From Rhodomicrobium sp. (GTDB lineage: Bacteria; Pseudomonadota; Alphaproteobacteria; Rhizobiales; HXMU1428-3): 64,000 bases of DNA. The notes under the pieces are model-generated. The model saw only the letters and a list, made by a program, of their open reading frames with translations. It searched no databases and was not told where the DNA came from. Where the stretch lies: positions 1,206,419-1,270,418 of the forward strand of contig BQJK01000001.1 of assembly GCA_021604665.1 (NCBI GenBank). The letters are read 5' to 3'. Of this stretch, positions 53,470 through 62,500 are shown piece after piece (the first letter of the stretch is position 1; each line of letters starts with the position of its first letter). The translations under genes were made by a program, and so were the position numbers.

Positions 53470-53964
53470 ATGAAATATATCGAACTCCTCATCGCCTCCA
53501 CAGCGCTTTTTGGCCTTATTGCAGATAGTACAATCGCCAAAGCCGCCGATGAATATAACGTCACAAAAGGCACAACAACCACAGGCCATAGCCTCGCGCT
53601 TCGCGGCAATGATCTTGTAGCTTTGACAAAACAGAACAATGTCACACCCGGCTTGGCTAAATTCACCCAGATACATGATGGGGTGGCCTACTACTTCGCT
53701 TCTGAAGAAACAAAACGCCAGTTCGCCGCCAATCCAGAAAAATACCTGCCACAGTTTGGCGGCTACTGCGCCCTCGGCATTGCCCTAAACAAAAAGCTCG
53801 ATGGCAGCCCCCGTTATGCAGACATCGTAGATGGCAAGCTTTACCTCTTGTTAAACGCCGCAGTTTTCGAAGCTTATAAAAAAGACAAAGCCGGCACCAT
53901 CGCCAAAGCAAATAAGCTCTGGCCGACAATCAAACATCTGACGGTGCAGGAAGCAAACAGCTAA
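53470..53964 (+). CDS. YHS-domain secreted protein
   Basis: A 164-aa precursor with a signal peptide (IASTALFGLIADSTIAKAAD). A YHS-like domain follows (about 40-125): GHSLALRGNDLVALTK, DGVAYYFASEETKRQFAANPEKYLPQFGGYCALGIALNKK with one conserved Cys, then a short helical end. YHS domains bind metals in some proteins (MerP/ATPase neighbours). This periplasmic type is common in proteobacteria and of unknown function. It is first in the divergent group and has a strong AAAGGA before ATG 53470. Confidence 0.85.
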   Translation: MKYIELLIASTALFGLIADSTIAKAADEYNVTKGTTTTGHSLALRGNDLVALTKQNNVTPGLAKFTQIHDGVAYYFASEETKRQFAANPEKYLPQFGGYCALGIALNKKLDGSPRYADIVDGKLYLLLNAAVFEAYKKDKAGTIAKANKLWPTIKHLTVQEANS

Positions 53965-54071
53965 TCCAACCATAACCCCAGCAATGATTATGATTGGCGG
54001 TCATCATTGAAGTTACGCCATCAGGTCAAACATCGCTCAGTTAAACAATTCAAAAATTTAAGGATAATATC

Positions 54072-54623
54072 ATGTCGCGTATACCAACCCCCGCATCAAT
54101 CAACGAAGCCCCCACCGCCTCACAACCAATCCTGGAGGCCGTGAACAAGCAGCTTGGCTCGGTGCCAAATATATTCCGCATGGTCTCAAATAGCCCCGCC
54201 GCTCTAGAGGGCTACGCCAGCCTTAACGGTGCCCTTGGCAAAGGCAAACTCGACCCCCAAACCAGAGAGCGCATCGCTCTAGCTGTGGCAGAGGTAAACG
54301 GCTGTAATTACTGCCTCTCGGCCCACACTTATCTCGGCAAAAATCTGGCCAAGCTTGATGATGTTGAAATCGCCGCAAACAGAGGCGGCACCTCAACAGA
54401 CCCCAAAGCTGTGGCAGCCGTTCGTTTTGCCATCACTGTCCTTAATGAGCGCGGCCATATCAACAATGAGGACCTAAATGAAGTCCGGGCTGCCGGTTAC
54501 AGCAATGAGGAAATCATAGAGATTGTCCAGCATGTCGCTCTCAATGTATGGACAAACTTTATCAATGAAGTTGCTCAAACAGAAATCGACTTCCCCGTAG
54601 TGGATGCTGAAAAAGCGGCGTAA
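54072..54623 (+). CDS. AhpD-like / carboxymuconolactone decarboxylase family peroxidase-type protein
   Basis: A 183-aa all-helical protein of the AhpD-like CMD family. The CxxC-H active motif is NGCNYCLSAHT (C78, C81, H85), preceded by the acid ERIALAVAEVNG, as in alkylhydroperoxidase AhpD. It is likely a cytoplasmic peroxide or peroxynitrite reductase working with thioredoxin-like donors. The flanking YHS and PNPOx-like genes and the TetR repressor suggest a stress-response unit. It lies 107 bp after the YHS gene and is followed by a strong intrinsic terminator. Confidence 0.9.
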   Translation: MSRIPTPASINEAPTASQPILEAVNKQLGSVPNIFRMVSNSPAALEGYASLNGALGKGKLDPQTRERIALAVAEVNGCNYCLSAHTYLGKNLAKLDDVEIAANRGGTSTDPKAVAAVRFAITVLNERGHINNEDLNEVRAAGYSNEEIIEIVQHVALNVWTNFINEVAQTEIDFPVVDAEKAA

Positions 54624-54665
54624 CCCTCCCCCGCCCCTCCCCTGCCGTTATGGCATCCACAAACT

Positions 54666-54698
54666 TCCGCTGGCGCTTCAAGCGTCAGCGGATTTTTT
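54666..54698 (+). terminator. Rho-independent terminator inside the stress gene group
   Basis: The stem TCCGCTG-G-CGCTT (54666-54678) with AAGCG-T-CAGCGGA (54680-54692), one internal mismatch, is followed by six T's (54693-54698). It lies 43 bp past the AhpD-like gene and 18 bp before the PNPOx-like start, so it would cut expression of the last gene. Confidence 0.85.
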
Positions 54699-54715
54699 AA
54701 AAGAGGATCTCAATT

Positions 54716-55348
54716 ATGAATAAAGATCAGAGTGAAGAAACCAGTGGCTATTCAAGCGATATCGCCTTTACAAACAGTGTGAAATCCATCCAGCAGCGCA
54801 AGGGCTCCCGCCAGATCTATATGAAAATGGAAGAAAGAGGCGGCTGGCAAACCAAAATAACAGACGAGTTGAAAAACTTCATAGAGGCTCAAATCAGCGT
54901 TTTTTTCGCGACAGCCAATGCTGAAGGCCAACCCTATATCCAGCACAGGGGCGGACCAGCAGGCTTTCTGAAAGTGATCGATGAAACCACAATCGCTTTT
55001 GCAGATTTCACCGGTAACAAACAATATATCACCATGGGAAATCTTGCAGAAAATGACAAAGCCAATCTCTTTCTCATCGACTATGCCGCCAAACGGCGCA
55101 TTAAAATATGGGGAACATCCCGAGTGGTTGAAGGGCATGAAGAATTGGTCGAGCAACTTATGCCATCTGGTTACAAAGCCCGGCCAGAGCAGGTGATTCT
55201 GTTCACTGTCTCCGCTTGGGATGTCAATTGCCCCCAGCACATCCCCCAGCGCTTTGAAGCAAGCGATGTCGAAAAATTGCTGGCAGAGCGCGACGAAAAA
55301 ATAAAAAATCTTGAGATGAAATTAGAAAAACTCAAGGGCAATTCGTAA
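54716..55348 (+). CDS. Pyridoxamine 5'-phosphate oxidase family (flavin-binding) protein
   Basis: A 210-aa split-barrel flavoprotein of the PNPOx-like class. The barrel runs from about 45 to 170 (FIEAQISVFFATANAEGQPYIQHRGGPAGFL, IAFADFTGNKQYITMGNLAENDKANLFLID, IKIWGTSRVVEG) and is followed by AWDVNCPQHIPQRF, a segment shared by this subgroup. The last 35 residues are a charged helix likely to form a coiled coil. It probably binds FMN or F420-like cofactors and reduces small molecules; substrate unknown. Good ribosome site AGAGGAT before ATG 54716. An intrinsic terminator lies only 18 bp upstream, so expression may depend on readthrough. Confidence 0.85.
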   Translation: MNKDQSEETSGYSSDIAFTNSVKSIQQRKGSRQIYMKMEERGGWQTKITDELKNFIEAQISVFFATANAEGQPYIQHRGGPAGFLKVIDETTIAFADFTGNKQYITMGNLAENDKANLFLIDYAAKRRIKIWGTSRVVEGHEELVEQLMPSGYKARPEQVILFTVSAWDVNCPQHIPQRFEASDVEKLLAERDEKIKNLEMKLEKLKGNS

Positions 55349-55418
55349 CATATCAACTTATTGGCCGTTTGTATCTGCTCCAGCGGTGAAGCGAGATTGA
55401 TAAATGTAGAGACAAAAG

Positions 55419-55459
55419 GAAAAGCCCGGCCCTGCTTAAATTGATAAGCAGAACCGGGC
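55419..55459 (-). terminator. Terminator of the cytochrome P460 gene
   Basis: A two-part stem, GCCCGG (55424-55429) with CCGGGC (55454-55459) and inside it CTGCTT (55432-55437) with AAGCAG (55446-55451). On the minus strand it is followed by TTTTCCTTTT. It lies about 40 bp past the stop codon at 55496. Confidence 0.75.
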
Positions 55460-55495
55460 CCATAAAATCTTCAAACAAGCCACTAATAGCTGGCT

Positions 55496-56008
55496 TTATT
55501 TCATATGTTCATAAGAAAACACATGCTTCGTATCAGTCAGCGGTGCATGGCATTTTCTGCAATCATTTAAATTCTTTTTAGCAACCGAGCCATCCGGTTT
55601 GAAGGCTGCAAAATCCCAGTCACCATTGCGAAATTCTTCTGAAAACTGCTCACCCCAGCCTTTCCGTTTTTCCATCACAGCAACCAGTGCAAATTTATCG
55701 CGAATGCGTCTGCTAAGGTCACTTTCAATAACCTCGCCGTCTTCATCTTTTTTCGCTTTATATATTTCACCAACGATAACAGCCCCATCAGGAAATTCAC
55801 CCGTGGCCTTCACAGCTTTCAGCACCTCTTCACTCGCAAATAAACGAATAATCTGGTCATCATTTTGCGTGCGATCAAGACTGAGATAATTCACAAAATC
55901 AGTTTTGTAGTTTTCCGGAAATTTAATCTTGGATTGAGGCTCTTCAGCAAACACCTTGCCGCAAAAAGCAAGCAATAGAAGTGAAACAAGTGCAACCGTT
56001 CTAATCAT
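55496..56008 (-). CDS. Cytochrome P460-family monohaem c cytochrome
   Basis: A 170-aa periplasmic cytochrome with a signal peptide (VALVSLLLLAFCGKVFAE) and one haem c site at the very C-terminal end, CRKCH (150-154), the layout of cytochrome P460 and cytochrome c'-beta. P460 proteins in ammonia and methane oxidisers oxidise hydroxylamine or NO; c'-beta proteins bind NO. Whether the haem-crosslinking Lys of true P460 is present cannot be judged without alignment. The ATG at 56008 has GGGAG about 8 nt upstream; the frame continues upstream through an AT-rich non-coding stretch. It is divergent from a Cys-rich regulator. Confidence 0.9.
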   Translation of the reverse strand: MIRTVALVSLLLLAFCGKVFAEEPQSKIKFPENYKTDFVNYLSLDRTQNDDQIIRLFASEEVLKAVKATGEFPDGAVIVGEIYKAKKDEDGEVIESDLSRRIRDKFALVAVMEKRKGWGEQFSEEFRNGDWDFAAFKPDGSVAKKNLNDCRKCHAPLTDTKHVFSYEHMK

Positions 56009-56066
56009 CTTCGTCTCCCACATTGTGCATCCCATCAGTTTTTTGCCACCCGATAAAAGATGCAAT

Positions 56067-56130
56067 TTATAGCAATGTTTTAATGCTATGCTATAAAAAC
56101 AATTATAACAATAATTAATGTCGTAATTGT
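56067..56130. promoter_or_regulatory. Palindromes between the P460 gene and its divergent regulator
   Basis: Two inverted repeats in the 185-bp divergent gap: TTATAGCA (56067-56074) with TGCTATAA (56089-56096), and ACAATTA (56099-56105) with TAATTGT (56124-56130). They are candidate binding sites for the adjacent winged-helix regulator, but such AT-rich palindromes also arise by chance. Confidence 0.4.
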
Positions 56131-56193
56131 ATGATTTGACATTCAAGTTATTTATATCTACCTAGACTAAAGTTGACGAAGGGCATTTTTTGA

Positions 56194-56805
56194 ATGGCAA
56201 CAAGAGACCAAATCACCGCTTTGCTGAGAGAAACGCCAAAAACCATCTCAGAACTGGCCGCAGAGTTAGGCGTCGCAAGAAATGCTATCTCCTTTCAGCT
56301 GCACCGGCTAATCGCTGAGGGCATTGTGGAAAAAGGCACCATCCGCCGCAAAAGCCGGGCCGGTAAACCCGCTCAGGAATATAAGATCACCCCGGGCAAG
56401 GAAGATCTCGGCTCCCATGCCTACACCCCCTTTGTGAAAAGCCTGCTGGTACAACTCCCCAAACATTTAAGCCCCGCCAAGAGAAAATCACTCCTGGAGC
56501 AGGTCGGCAAACATATGGCTGTAGAGGCAGGATTATCAAATAATGAGGATTTTCAAACAAACCTGCGCGCGGCGATAAATCTCGTGAACAAGCTTGGCGC
56601 TACCGCTGAATGGTATGATGATGATGACCAGGTCATCGTGAGAAACATCAGCTGTCCTTTAGCCGGCGCTGTACGGGTGGAACCTTGCGTCTGCGATGCG
56701 GTGGCCGCCTTTTTCACAGAAGCCACCGGCGCAAAAACCACCGCCAGCTGCCAACATGATGAGAATCTTGTTTGCCGCTACATCATTGAGAAACAATCAG
56801 CCTAA
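56194..56805 (+). CDS. Winged-helix regulator with five conserved-looking Cys (SufR-like)
   Basis: A 203-aa regulator. The N-terminal winged helix (about 1-70) has TPKTISELAAELGVARNAIS for the recognition helix. The C-terminal part carries C154 (NISCPLAG), C165 and C167 (EPCVCDAV), C186 (ASCQHDE) and C194 (LVCRYI). The layout, with a short end domain closing on CRYI, resembles the Fe-S repressor SufR and related DeoR/ArsR-like sensors, so a cluster or metal sensor is likely. It is divergent from cytochrome P460 and probably controls it, perhaps in response to NO or oxidants. Its stop overlaps that of anmK by 4 bp. Confidence 0.8.
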   Translation: MATRDQITALLRETPKTISELAAELGVARNAISFQLHRLIAEGIVEKGTIRRKSRAGKPAQEYKITPGKEDLGSHAYTPFVKSLLVQLPKHLSPAKRKSLLEQVGKHMAVEAGLSNNEDFQTNLRAAINLVNKLGATAEWYDDDDQVIVRNISCPLAGAVRVEPCVCDAVAAFFTEATGAKTTASCQHDENLVCRYIIEKQSA

Positions 56806-57959
56806 ACCTCAGCTAACTGCCCGCCAACTTGCGGCGCCATAACCCCCGTTGTTCCGGGGAATGTCAACGGTAAACCCGCAAGATGGCGCACAGCAAGAAA
56901 ACCAAAAGCTTCCGCCTCGACAAAATTTCCCTGCCATCCAAACTCATCAGCCCCGCAAACAGGCGCTGAAACAACCGCCGCCAATCGTTGCATCATATGC
57001 TCATTCTTAGCGCCGCCGCCAACCACAACCCAGCGCTTTGGCCGCGCCGCCATATAAGCTTCAGCGACGGCAATGCTGCGCACAGTCATCTCAACCAAAG
57101 TCGCCGCGCCATCTTCAAGGGTTAACCCCGCAGCTGTAACAGCGCGAAGCGCATCTGTAGAAAACTCATGCCGGTCCAGTGATTTGGGCGGTGCCTTCTT
57201 AAAATAAGCACCCTCCAAAAAGTCAGCTACAATCCGCTCATCAACAGCGCCGCGCCGGGCATAAGCACCGCCCGCATCCATCGGCTCTCCACACTTTCCA
57301 AACACCCAATCATTTAGCAATCCATTCCCCGGCCCCGTATCAAACGCCAACAATTCATTACTTCCAGCACCATCCCCTGAAGGACCGATATATGTAACAT
57401 TCGCCACACCGCCAATATTGACAATGACCACAGGCAGCTCAAGTCCAGCCTCGGTCGCCAGCGCCTGATGATAAACCGGCACCAAGGGAGCCCCCTGCCC
57501 CCCCGCCTGCAAATCGCTTTGGCGCAGCTCATGCACCACAGGCATCCCAAGCGCGCAGGCAAGCTCCGGCCCACTACCCGCTTGTAAGGTCACATGTTGC
57601 GCCGCATCATGAAACAGCGTCTGCCCATGAAATCCAATCACATCAATATCCATAGGGCCAAAGCCAGAAACCGACATCAGCCGCCGCACCGCATCAATAT
57701 GCCGGGCAGTTACCAGAGGGCTCACCCTGTCAACAATTGCCCGCCGCGCTGCTAATTCAGAGGTTCCCCCATGAGAAAGCCCTGCCATTTCACGCATCTG
57801 CTCCTGCAGTAAACTTTGCTCACTCGCATTATATGCCACAAATTCATATGGCCCCCGCGCTAGAATAGAGACGCCATCCGTCTCTATAATTGCCGCATCA
57901 ACCCCATCGGCAGAAGTACCGCTCATTAACCCGATCGCACGTTTAACAGCTAAATTCAT
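56802..57959 (-). CDS. anmK: Anhydro-N-acetylmuramic acid kinase
   Basis: A cell-wall recycling enzyme that opens and phosphorylates 1,6-anhydroMurNAc with ATP to MurNAc-6-phosphate. Motifs: AIGLMSGTSADGVDAAIIETDG at the N-terminus (phosphate loop), IGFHGQTLFHDA (catalytic region), VNIGGVANVTYI, AFDTGPGNGLLNDWV and VVGGGAKNEHMMQRL. From ATG 57959 it is 385 aa, close to the family norm (~370). The frame extends to 58025, but the extra residues lack the family pattern. It lies between the regulator (convergent) and tyrS (divergent), matching the anmK-tyrS order of Rhizobiales. Confidence 0.94.
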   Translation of the reverse strand: MNLAVKRAIGLMSGTSADGVDAAIIETDGVSILARGPYEFVAYNASEQSLLQEQMREMAGLSHGGTSELAARRAIVDRVSPLVTARHIDAVRRLMSVSGFGPMDIDVIGFHGQTLFHDAAQHVTLQAGSGPELACALGMPVVHELRQSDLQAGGQGAPLVPVYHQALATEAGLELPVVIVNIGGVANVTYIGPSGDGAGSNELLAFDTGPGNGLLNDWVFGKCGEPMDAGGAYARRGAVDERIVADFLEGAYFKKAPPKSLDRHEFSTDALRAVTAAGLTLEDGAATLVEMTVRSIAVAEAYMAARPKRWVVVGGGAKNEHMMQRLAAVVSAPVCGADEFGWQGNFVEAEAFGFLAVRHLAGLPLTFPGTTGVMAPQVGGQLAEV

Positions 57960-58214
57960 GACCAACCCCATTGACAAATGGTGACATAATTTTAGAAAGC
58001 CACTAACACATAATAGCAGTGACATGAAACAGCCGCCATTCAGAGCTTAATGAAAACCAATTCTCATATAAAAATGGTAGCGCAATAACTGTAACGAAAT
58101 AACTATGGCAATATTCCTGTCCATTTAAAAATAGAACACCAACAGGCAGCCTTAAACCATCTAAACCACCACTGCACTAGCAACCACCGCGCCGTTCAGG
58201 CTAAAGAGAAAAAA

Positions 58215-59465
58215 ATGCAAAATTACAAGTCAGACTTCCTCAACATCCTCGAAAGCCGCGGATATATTCACCAATGCTCTGACGCCGCCGCGCTGGATAG
58301 CAAACTAAAAGATGGTCCCATTACAGCCTATATCGGCTTTGACTGCACAGCCCCAAGCCTGCATGTTGGCAGCCTCCTGCCCATAATGATGCTCTATTGG
58401 CTACAACAAACCGGCTCAAAACCCATTGTCCTTATGGGCGGCGGCACCACAAGAATTGGCGATCCTTCCGGCAAAGACAGCGCCCGCCAAATCCTGACCG
58501 ATGAAATTATAGAAACCAATAAAGCCGGTATCCGCCAGGTCTTCGCAAAATTCCTCACCTTTGGCGATGGAAAATCAGATGCCATCATGACCGACAATGC
58601 CGACTGGCTGATGGATATTAACTACGTCGATTTTCTCCGCCAGGTTGGTCGTCATTTCTCCATCAATCGCATGCTGACTTTCGACAGCGTCAAACTACGG
58701 TTAGAGCGTGAACAACCGCTATCATTCCTCGAATTTAATTACATGATCCTGCAAGCCTATGATTTTGCAGAACTGAGCCAAAAGCTGGGCTGCACCCTGC
58801 AAATGGGTGGTTCGGACCAATGGGGCAACATCGTCAATGGCATTGATCTTGGCCGCCGCCTTTATAATGCAGAGCTATTTGGCCTCACAGCGCCGTTGCT
58901 CACAACCTCAAGCGGCGCCAAAATGGGCAAAACCGCTGATGGTGCCGTCTGGCTCAATGCCGAGCAGCTCACCCCTTATGATTATTGGCAATATTGGCGC
59001 AACACGGAAGATGCGGATGTTGGCCGTTTCCTCAAACTCTTCACCACTCTACCGCTCGATGAAATTGCCCGGCTGGAAGCTTTAGAAGGCGCAGAGATAA
59101 ACGAAGCCAAAAAGACCCTCGCCTATGAAGCCACAAAATTACTACACGGCGAAGCCGCGGCAGCAAAGGCCAATGAAACGGCACGCAGCACGTTTGAAGA
59201 GGGGGCGATAAGTGAAAACCTACCAAGCTTCCCCGTCTCTAAATCTGATCTCGAAGCCGGGTTACCAATCATTCAAGCCATAACCCTATCAGGCCTGGCC
59301 GCTTCCAATGGTGAAGCCCGCCGCCATATTAAGGGCAATGCTATAAAATTAAATGATCAGCGCGTCGCTGATGACAGCGTCAAAATCACAGGTGATGATT
59401 TTAATAAGGACGGCGTCGCCAAACTCTCATTCGGCAAAAAGCGTCATATCCTGCTGACATTGTAA
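58215..59465 (+). CDS. tyrS: Tyrosyl-tRNA synthetase
   Basis: Charges tRNA-Tyr. It has 416 aa. The Rossmann core has [20 protein letters not shown] (HIGH-equivalent HVGSL), [45 protein letters not shown] and the KMSKS-equivalent GAKMGKT. A C-terminal S4-like RNA-binding domain (about 345-416) reads [20 protein letters not shown]. This is the usual bacterial TyrRS type. ATG 58215 is preceded by AAGAGA. It converges with the AsmA-like gene. Confidence 0.97.
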   Translation: MQNYKSDFLNILESRGYIHQCSDAAALDSKLKDGPITAYIGFDCTAPSLHVGSLLPIMMLYWLQQTGSKPIVLMGGGTTRIGDPSGKDSARQILTDEIIETNKAGIRQVFAKFLTFGDGKSDAIMTDNADWLMDINYVDFLRQVGRHFSINRMLTFDSVKLRLEREQPLSFLEFNYMILQAYDFAELSQKLGCTLQMGGSDQWGNIVNGIDLGRRLYNAELFGLTAPLLTTSSGAKMGKTADGAVWLNAEQLTPYDYWQYWRNTEDADVGRFLKLFTTLPLDEIARLEALEGAEINEAKKTLAYEATKLLHGEAAAAKANETARSTFEEGAISENLPSFPVSKSDLEAGLPIIQAITLSGLAASNGEARRHIKGNAIKLNDQRVADDSVKITGDDFNKDGVAKLSFGKKRHILLTL

Positions 59466-59478
59466 AGAAATAGGGGGC

Positions 59479-59501
59479 AAGCCTATTGTTCCAATAGGCT
59501 T
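59479..59501. terminator. Hairpin between convergent tyrS and AsmA-like genes
   Basis: A perfect 10-bp stem, AAGCCTATTG (59479-59488) with CAATAGGCTT (59492-59501), and a 3-nt loop, in the 35-bp gap between the two stop codons. The T-runs are weak on both strands, so it may be a modest bidirectional terminator or a decay barrier. Confidence 0.55.
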
Positions 59502-62500
59502 TAATTGGCCGAGCGCCGAATGACGGTAGAAGCACTTGTCTCAGGTGTTTTGCTTTTGCGTTTTTTATTCAGCTGGCTTTTCCGCTGCGGTTTTGATGCG
59601 CTAGAATCCCGCTTGATTTTCTCATTGCGCTTACTGTCTGGCCGCGCCCTGATCTGCTGTTTGCCCTGTTCAAACTCGAAGATTTGACGGAACACACCAG
59701 GCGCCACAAGAGACATCGGGTTTACAAGCACCTCAGGCTTATTGATATTACCGTAAATACCAAAGGTAATACCAAGCATACCTTCACCGCGGCGACCAAC
59801 AAGAATATCACCCAGTACCGGCACCGCGCCCACAGCGGCGTTCAAACCGTATAGCGGAATATAAGTACCGCCAAGCCGCACCCTTTCTTTTTGAAAATCA
59901 ATACTGCCCCGCATGGTCGCCCCCAGCAATTCACCAGAGACATAACTTTCATGCAGCACAAACTGCTCATGACCGATAGAAAACGGCGCAACCAGTCGCT
60001 TAAACGGAATAATATCCTGGCCAGCGACCGTCTTGTTCTTTTTACCGCTGGCAATATTAGAGAGCACTTCCTTTACCACCGGGTCAGAGGCAATGGAAAA
60101 ACGGGTAATCACCAGCTCACCTGTTTTTGAGGCCAACTGCCGTTTTTTCACATTATAGCGCACGGTCAATTCGCCAGTGCCGCCTAACATATTCGGATAA
60201 AAACCAACAAAGCGCAGCGCTTCTCCAGCGTCACTGGTTTCAACTTGTATGATAGGATCTTGACCGCTGCTACTCACCTGGCGCGCTTTCAACAAGCCGC
60301 CATTGCGCAGCCTCCCATCAACTGCAAAGCTGATCATCTTATCACCGCGGCGCTTCATATTGATCTGAAAATCGGAAAGTTTAGATTGCTGCCAGCCAAT
60401 TACAGTATCAAATTTAGAAATAAGATTGAGCCCACCAACAGCCTTACCTTTACCGCCATCACCAACTTGGCCAGTGCGCAAAAGAGATTTCAAAACACCC
60501 CGCCCATCATAGGTAGCGCCAGTGGCCATCACATTCCAAATTCCATCACCACCGCGCTCACCCTTAAGCGTAATGTTGGAGACAATCTGGTATGAGATTT
60601 TAGGAAAATAGAATGAACGAACCGCAGACTGATCATCAAGGACAATGCGCCCTTTCGCTGTCAGGTCCTGGCCTTTAATTTCAAAATCCTCCAGCACCAC
60701 GTCATCATCACCAGGCACAATTTTAAAATCCAAACTGGCAGAAACGCCGGCCTCTTTACGCCACCCCAAAGCAGAGGATTTTAAAACAGCTTTTGTCAGA
60801 TCCGCCGAGACAGACATATAAAACTTATCATTCTGGCTTTCCCTAAGCACCACTTCCATCGGCATAGGCCCCTGCACCAGATGGTTCACATCAAGCCCAA
60901 GCTGGTTGCGGTCAGCCTCATCATAAACACCACGAATAAGCAGCGGTGGTGGCACATATCCGGCCTTTGTCACTATCTGGCGGCGCCACTCAAGATCAGC
61001 AGAGACCCCATTAATAAGTGACGTGCCTTTCGCCTCAATATAATTAGGCCCCAGCAGAAAATTAATCGCACCATCATTAAAGTTGAATTTGCCTACATCC
61101 GCCTTGCCATTCAAAAGCACCAGCTTGCCTTCTACACGCACATCCTCTTGATTAACCTCATCGCTTAACGGCGTAGAGATCGTCAGGTCACCACTCACCT
61201 TACCTTCAATATTTTCAGCTGTTTCACTCATCATCGAGTGATGGTCAAAGGGGTCACGCTTCAAAAGCGCCAACAAACTAGCAGCGTCGCTCTCAAGTTT
61301 TAACGAAATAACCCCATCAGGGATTTTCGGCTCGTAATCCGCAATAGAGAGAATGCCATCTTTAAAGGTAACTTTTTTGCCCTTACCAAGATTCGCCCCG
61401 CCTTCATCCATCGTAGTTGTAAGCTGGCTACCACTAATACGAACAACAGCCGCCTTCCCTTCAACCAGAAGCGGATTATCAAAAACAGTAAAGGCCGGGT
61501 CAGCAATCTCTAAAACAATAGCCGGTAGCTTAAGCGACTTATCATCCGCTTTCCGCGCCGGCTGGTTTTCAGAAAAGCTAAAGCTTTCAAGGGCAAATTC
61601 TCCATTTCTAATCACACCGCGGCGGGCTTCATCAAAAACCCAGTCCCGGCTGTCTTGCCGGTACCCCTCCGGCCAAATCGCCTTAACAAGATCAAGCGGT
61701 ACATTAGAAACCCGCCCCCGCAAAATAGCTGGATAGCCACTAGAGCCATCATGCGCCATAATCAAGTTGCTATCACCGATCTGCGCGCGCAATTCATCGA
61801 TTGAAATCGGCGCATCAACTTTAAACAGCTGACCGGAAAAATTAAATTCACGAATAGGATATCGCATGCCAGCGACCTGGGAGGTCAAGGACCCCTCGGT
61901 AGAATAAAGCTGGAAGCGCCAATCCTTAGGCCCCGCGCCTGTCGCATCTCGCCAGATATCACCTTTAAGAGAAATATGCCCATTCGGGTAAAATAGATCA
62001 CCCCGCTCCATTACAATATGCTTCGCGTCACCCTTCATCGTGAAGTCAAACGCACCGCGTGTAATTTCAAAGCTCGGCCCCTCTTTGCTCAGGAGCCCAA
62101 TATGCCCCTCAGATAATGAGACTTTGACCTTGCCAGATAACAGCCCCTCAACAAGATGGATCCGGGCTTCCATATCACCAGAAACCCCAACATGAACTGG
62201 CTTAAGAGCTTGCAAAACAGGCACAAGTGATGACAACTCAGAAGGAACGATATTCTCAAGCTGGGTTTTTACGTCGACAAATTTCTCACCTTCACGGTGG
62301 CGAATAGAGACCCACATTCCAGCGCCTGGTGATTGCTCATGCTGAATAATACCGCGCCCAATCAATTGCTTTTCACCAGAAGGGTCATACTGAATAGCAA
62401 ATGATGGAATATACCAGATATCACCTTTATCTTTTTGGCTGGCATGCAGCACAACACGCGCTTTTAGCACACCGATATCGGCAAGATTAATAGACTTTTG

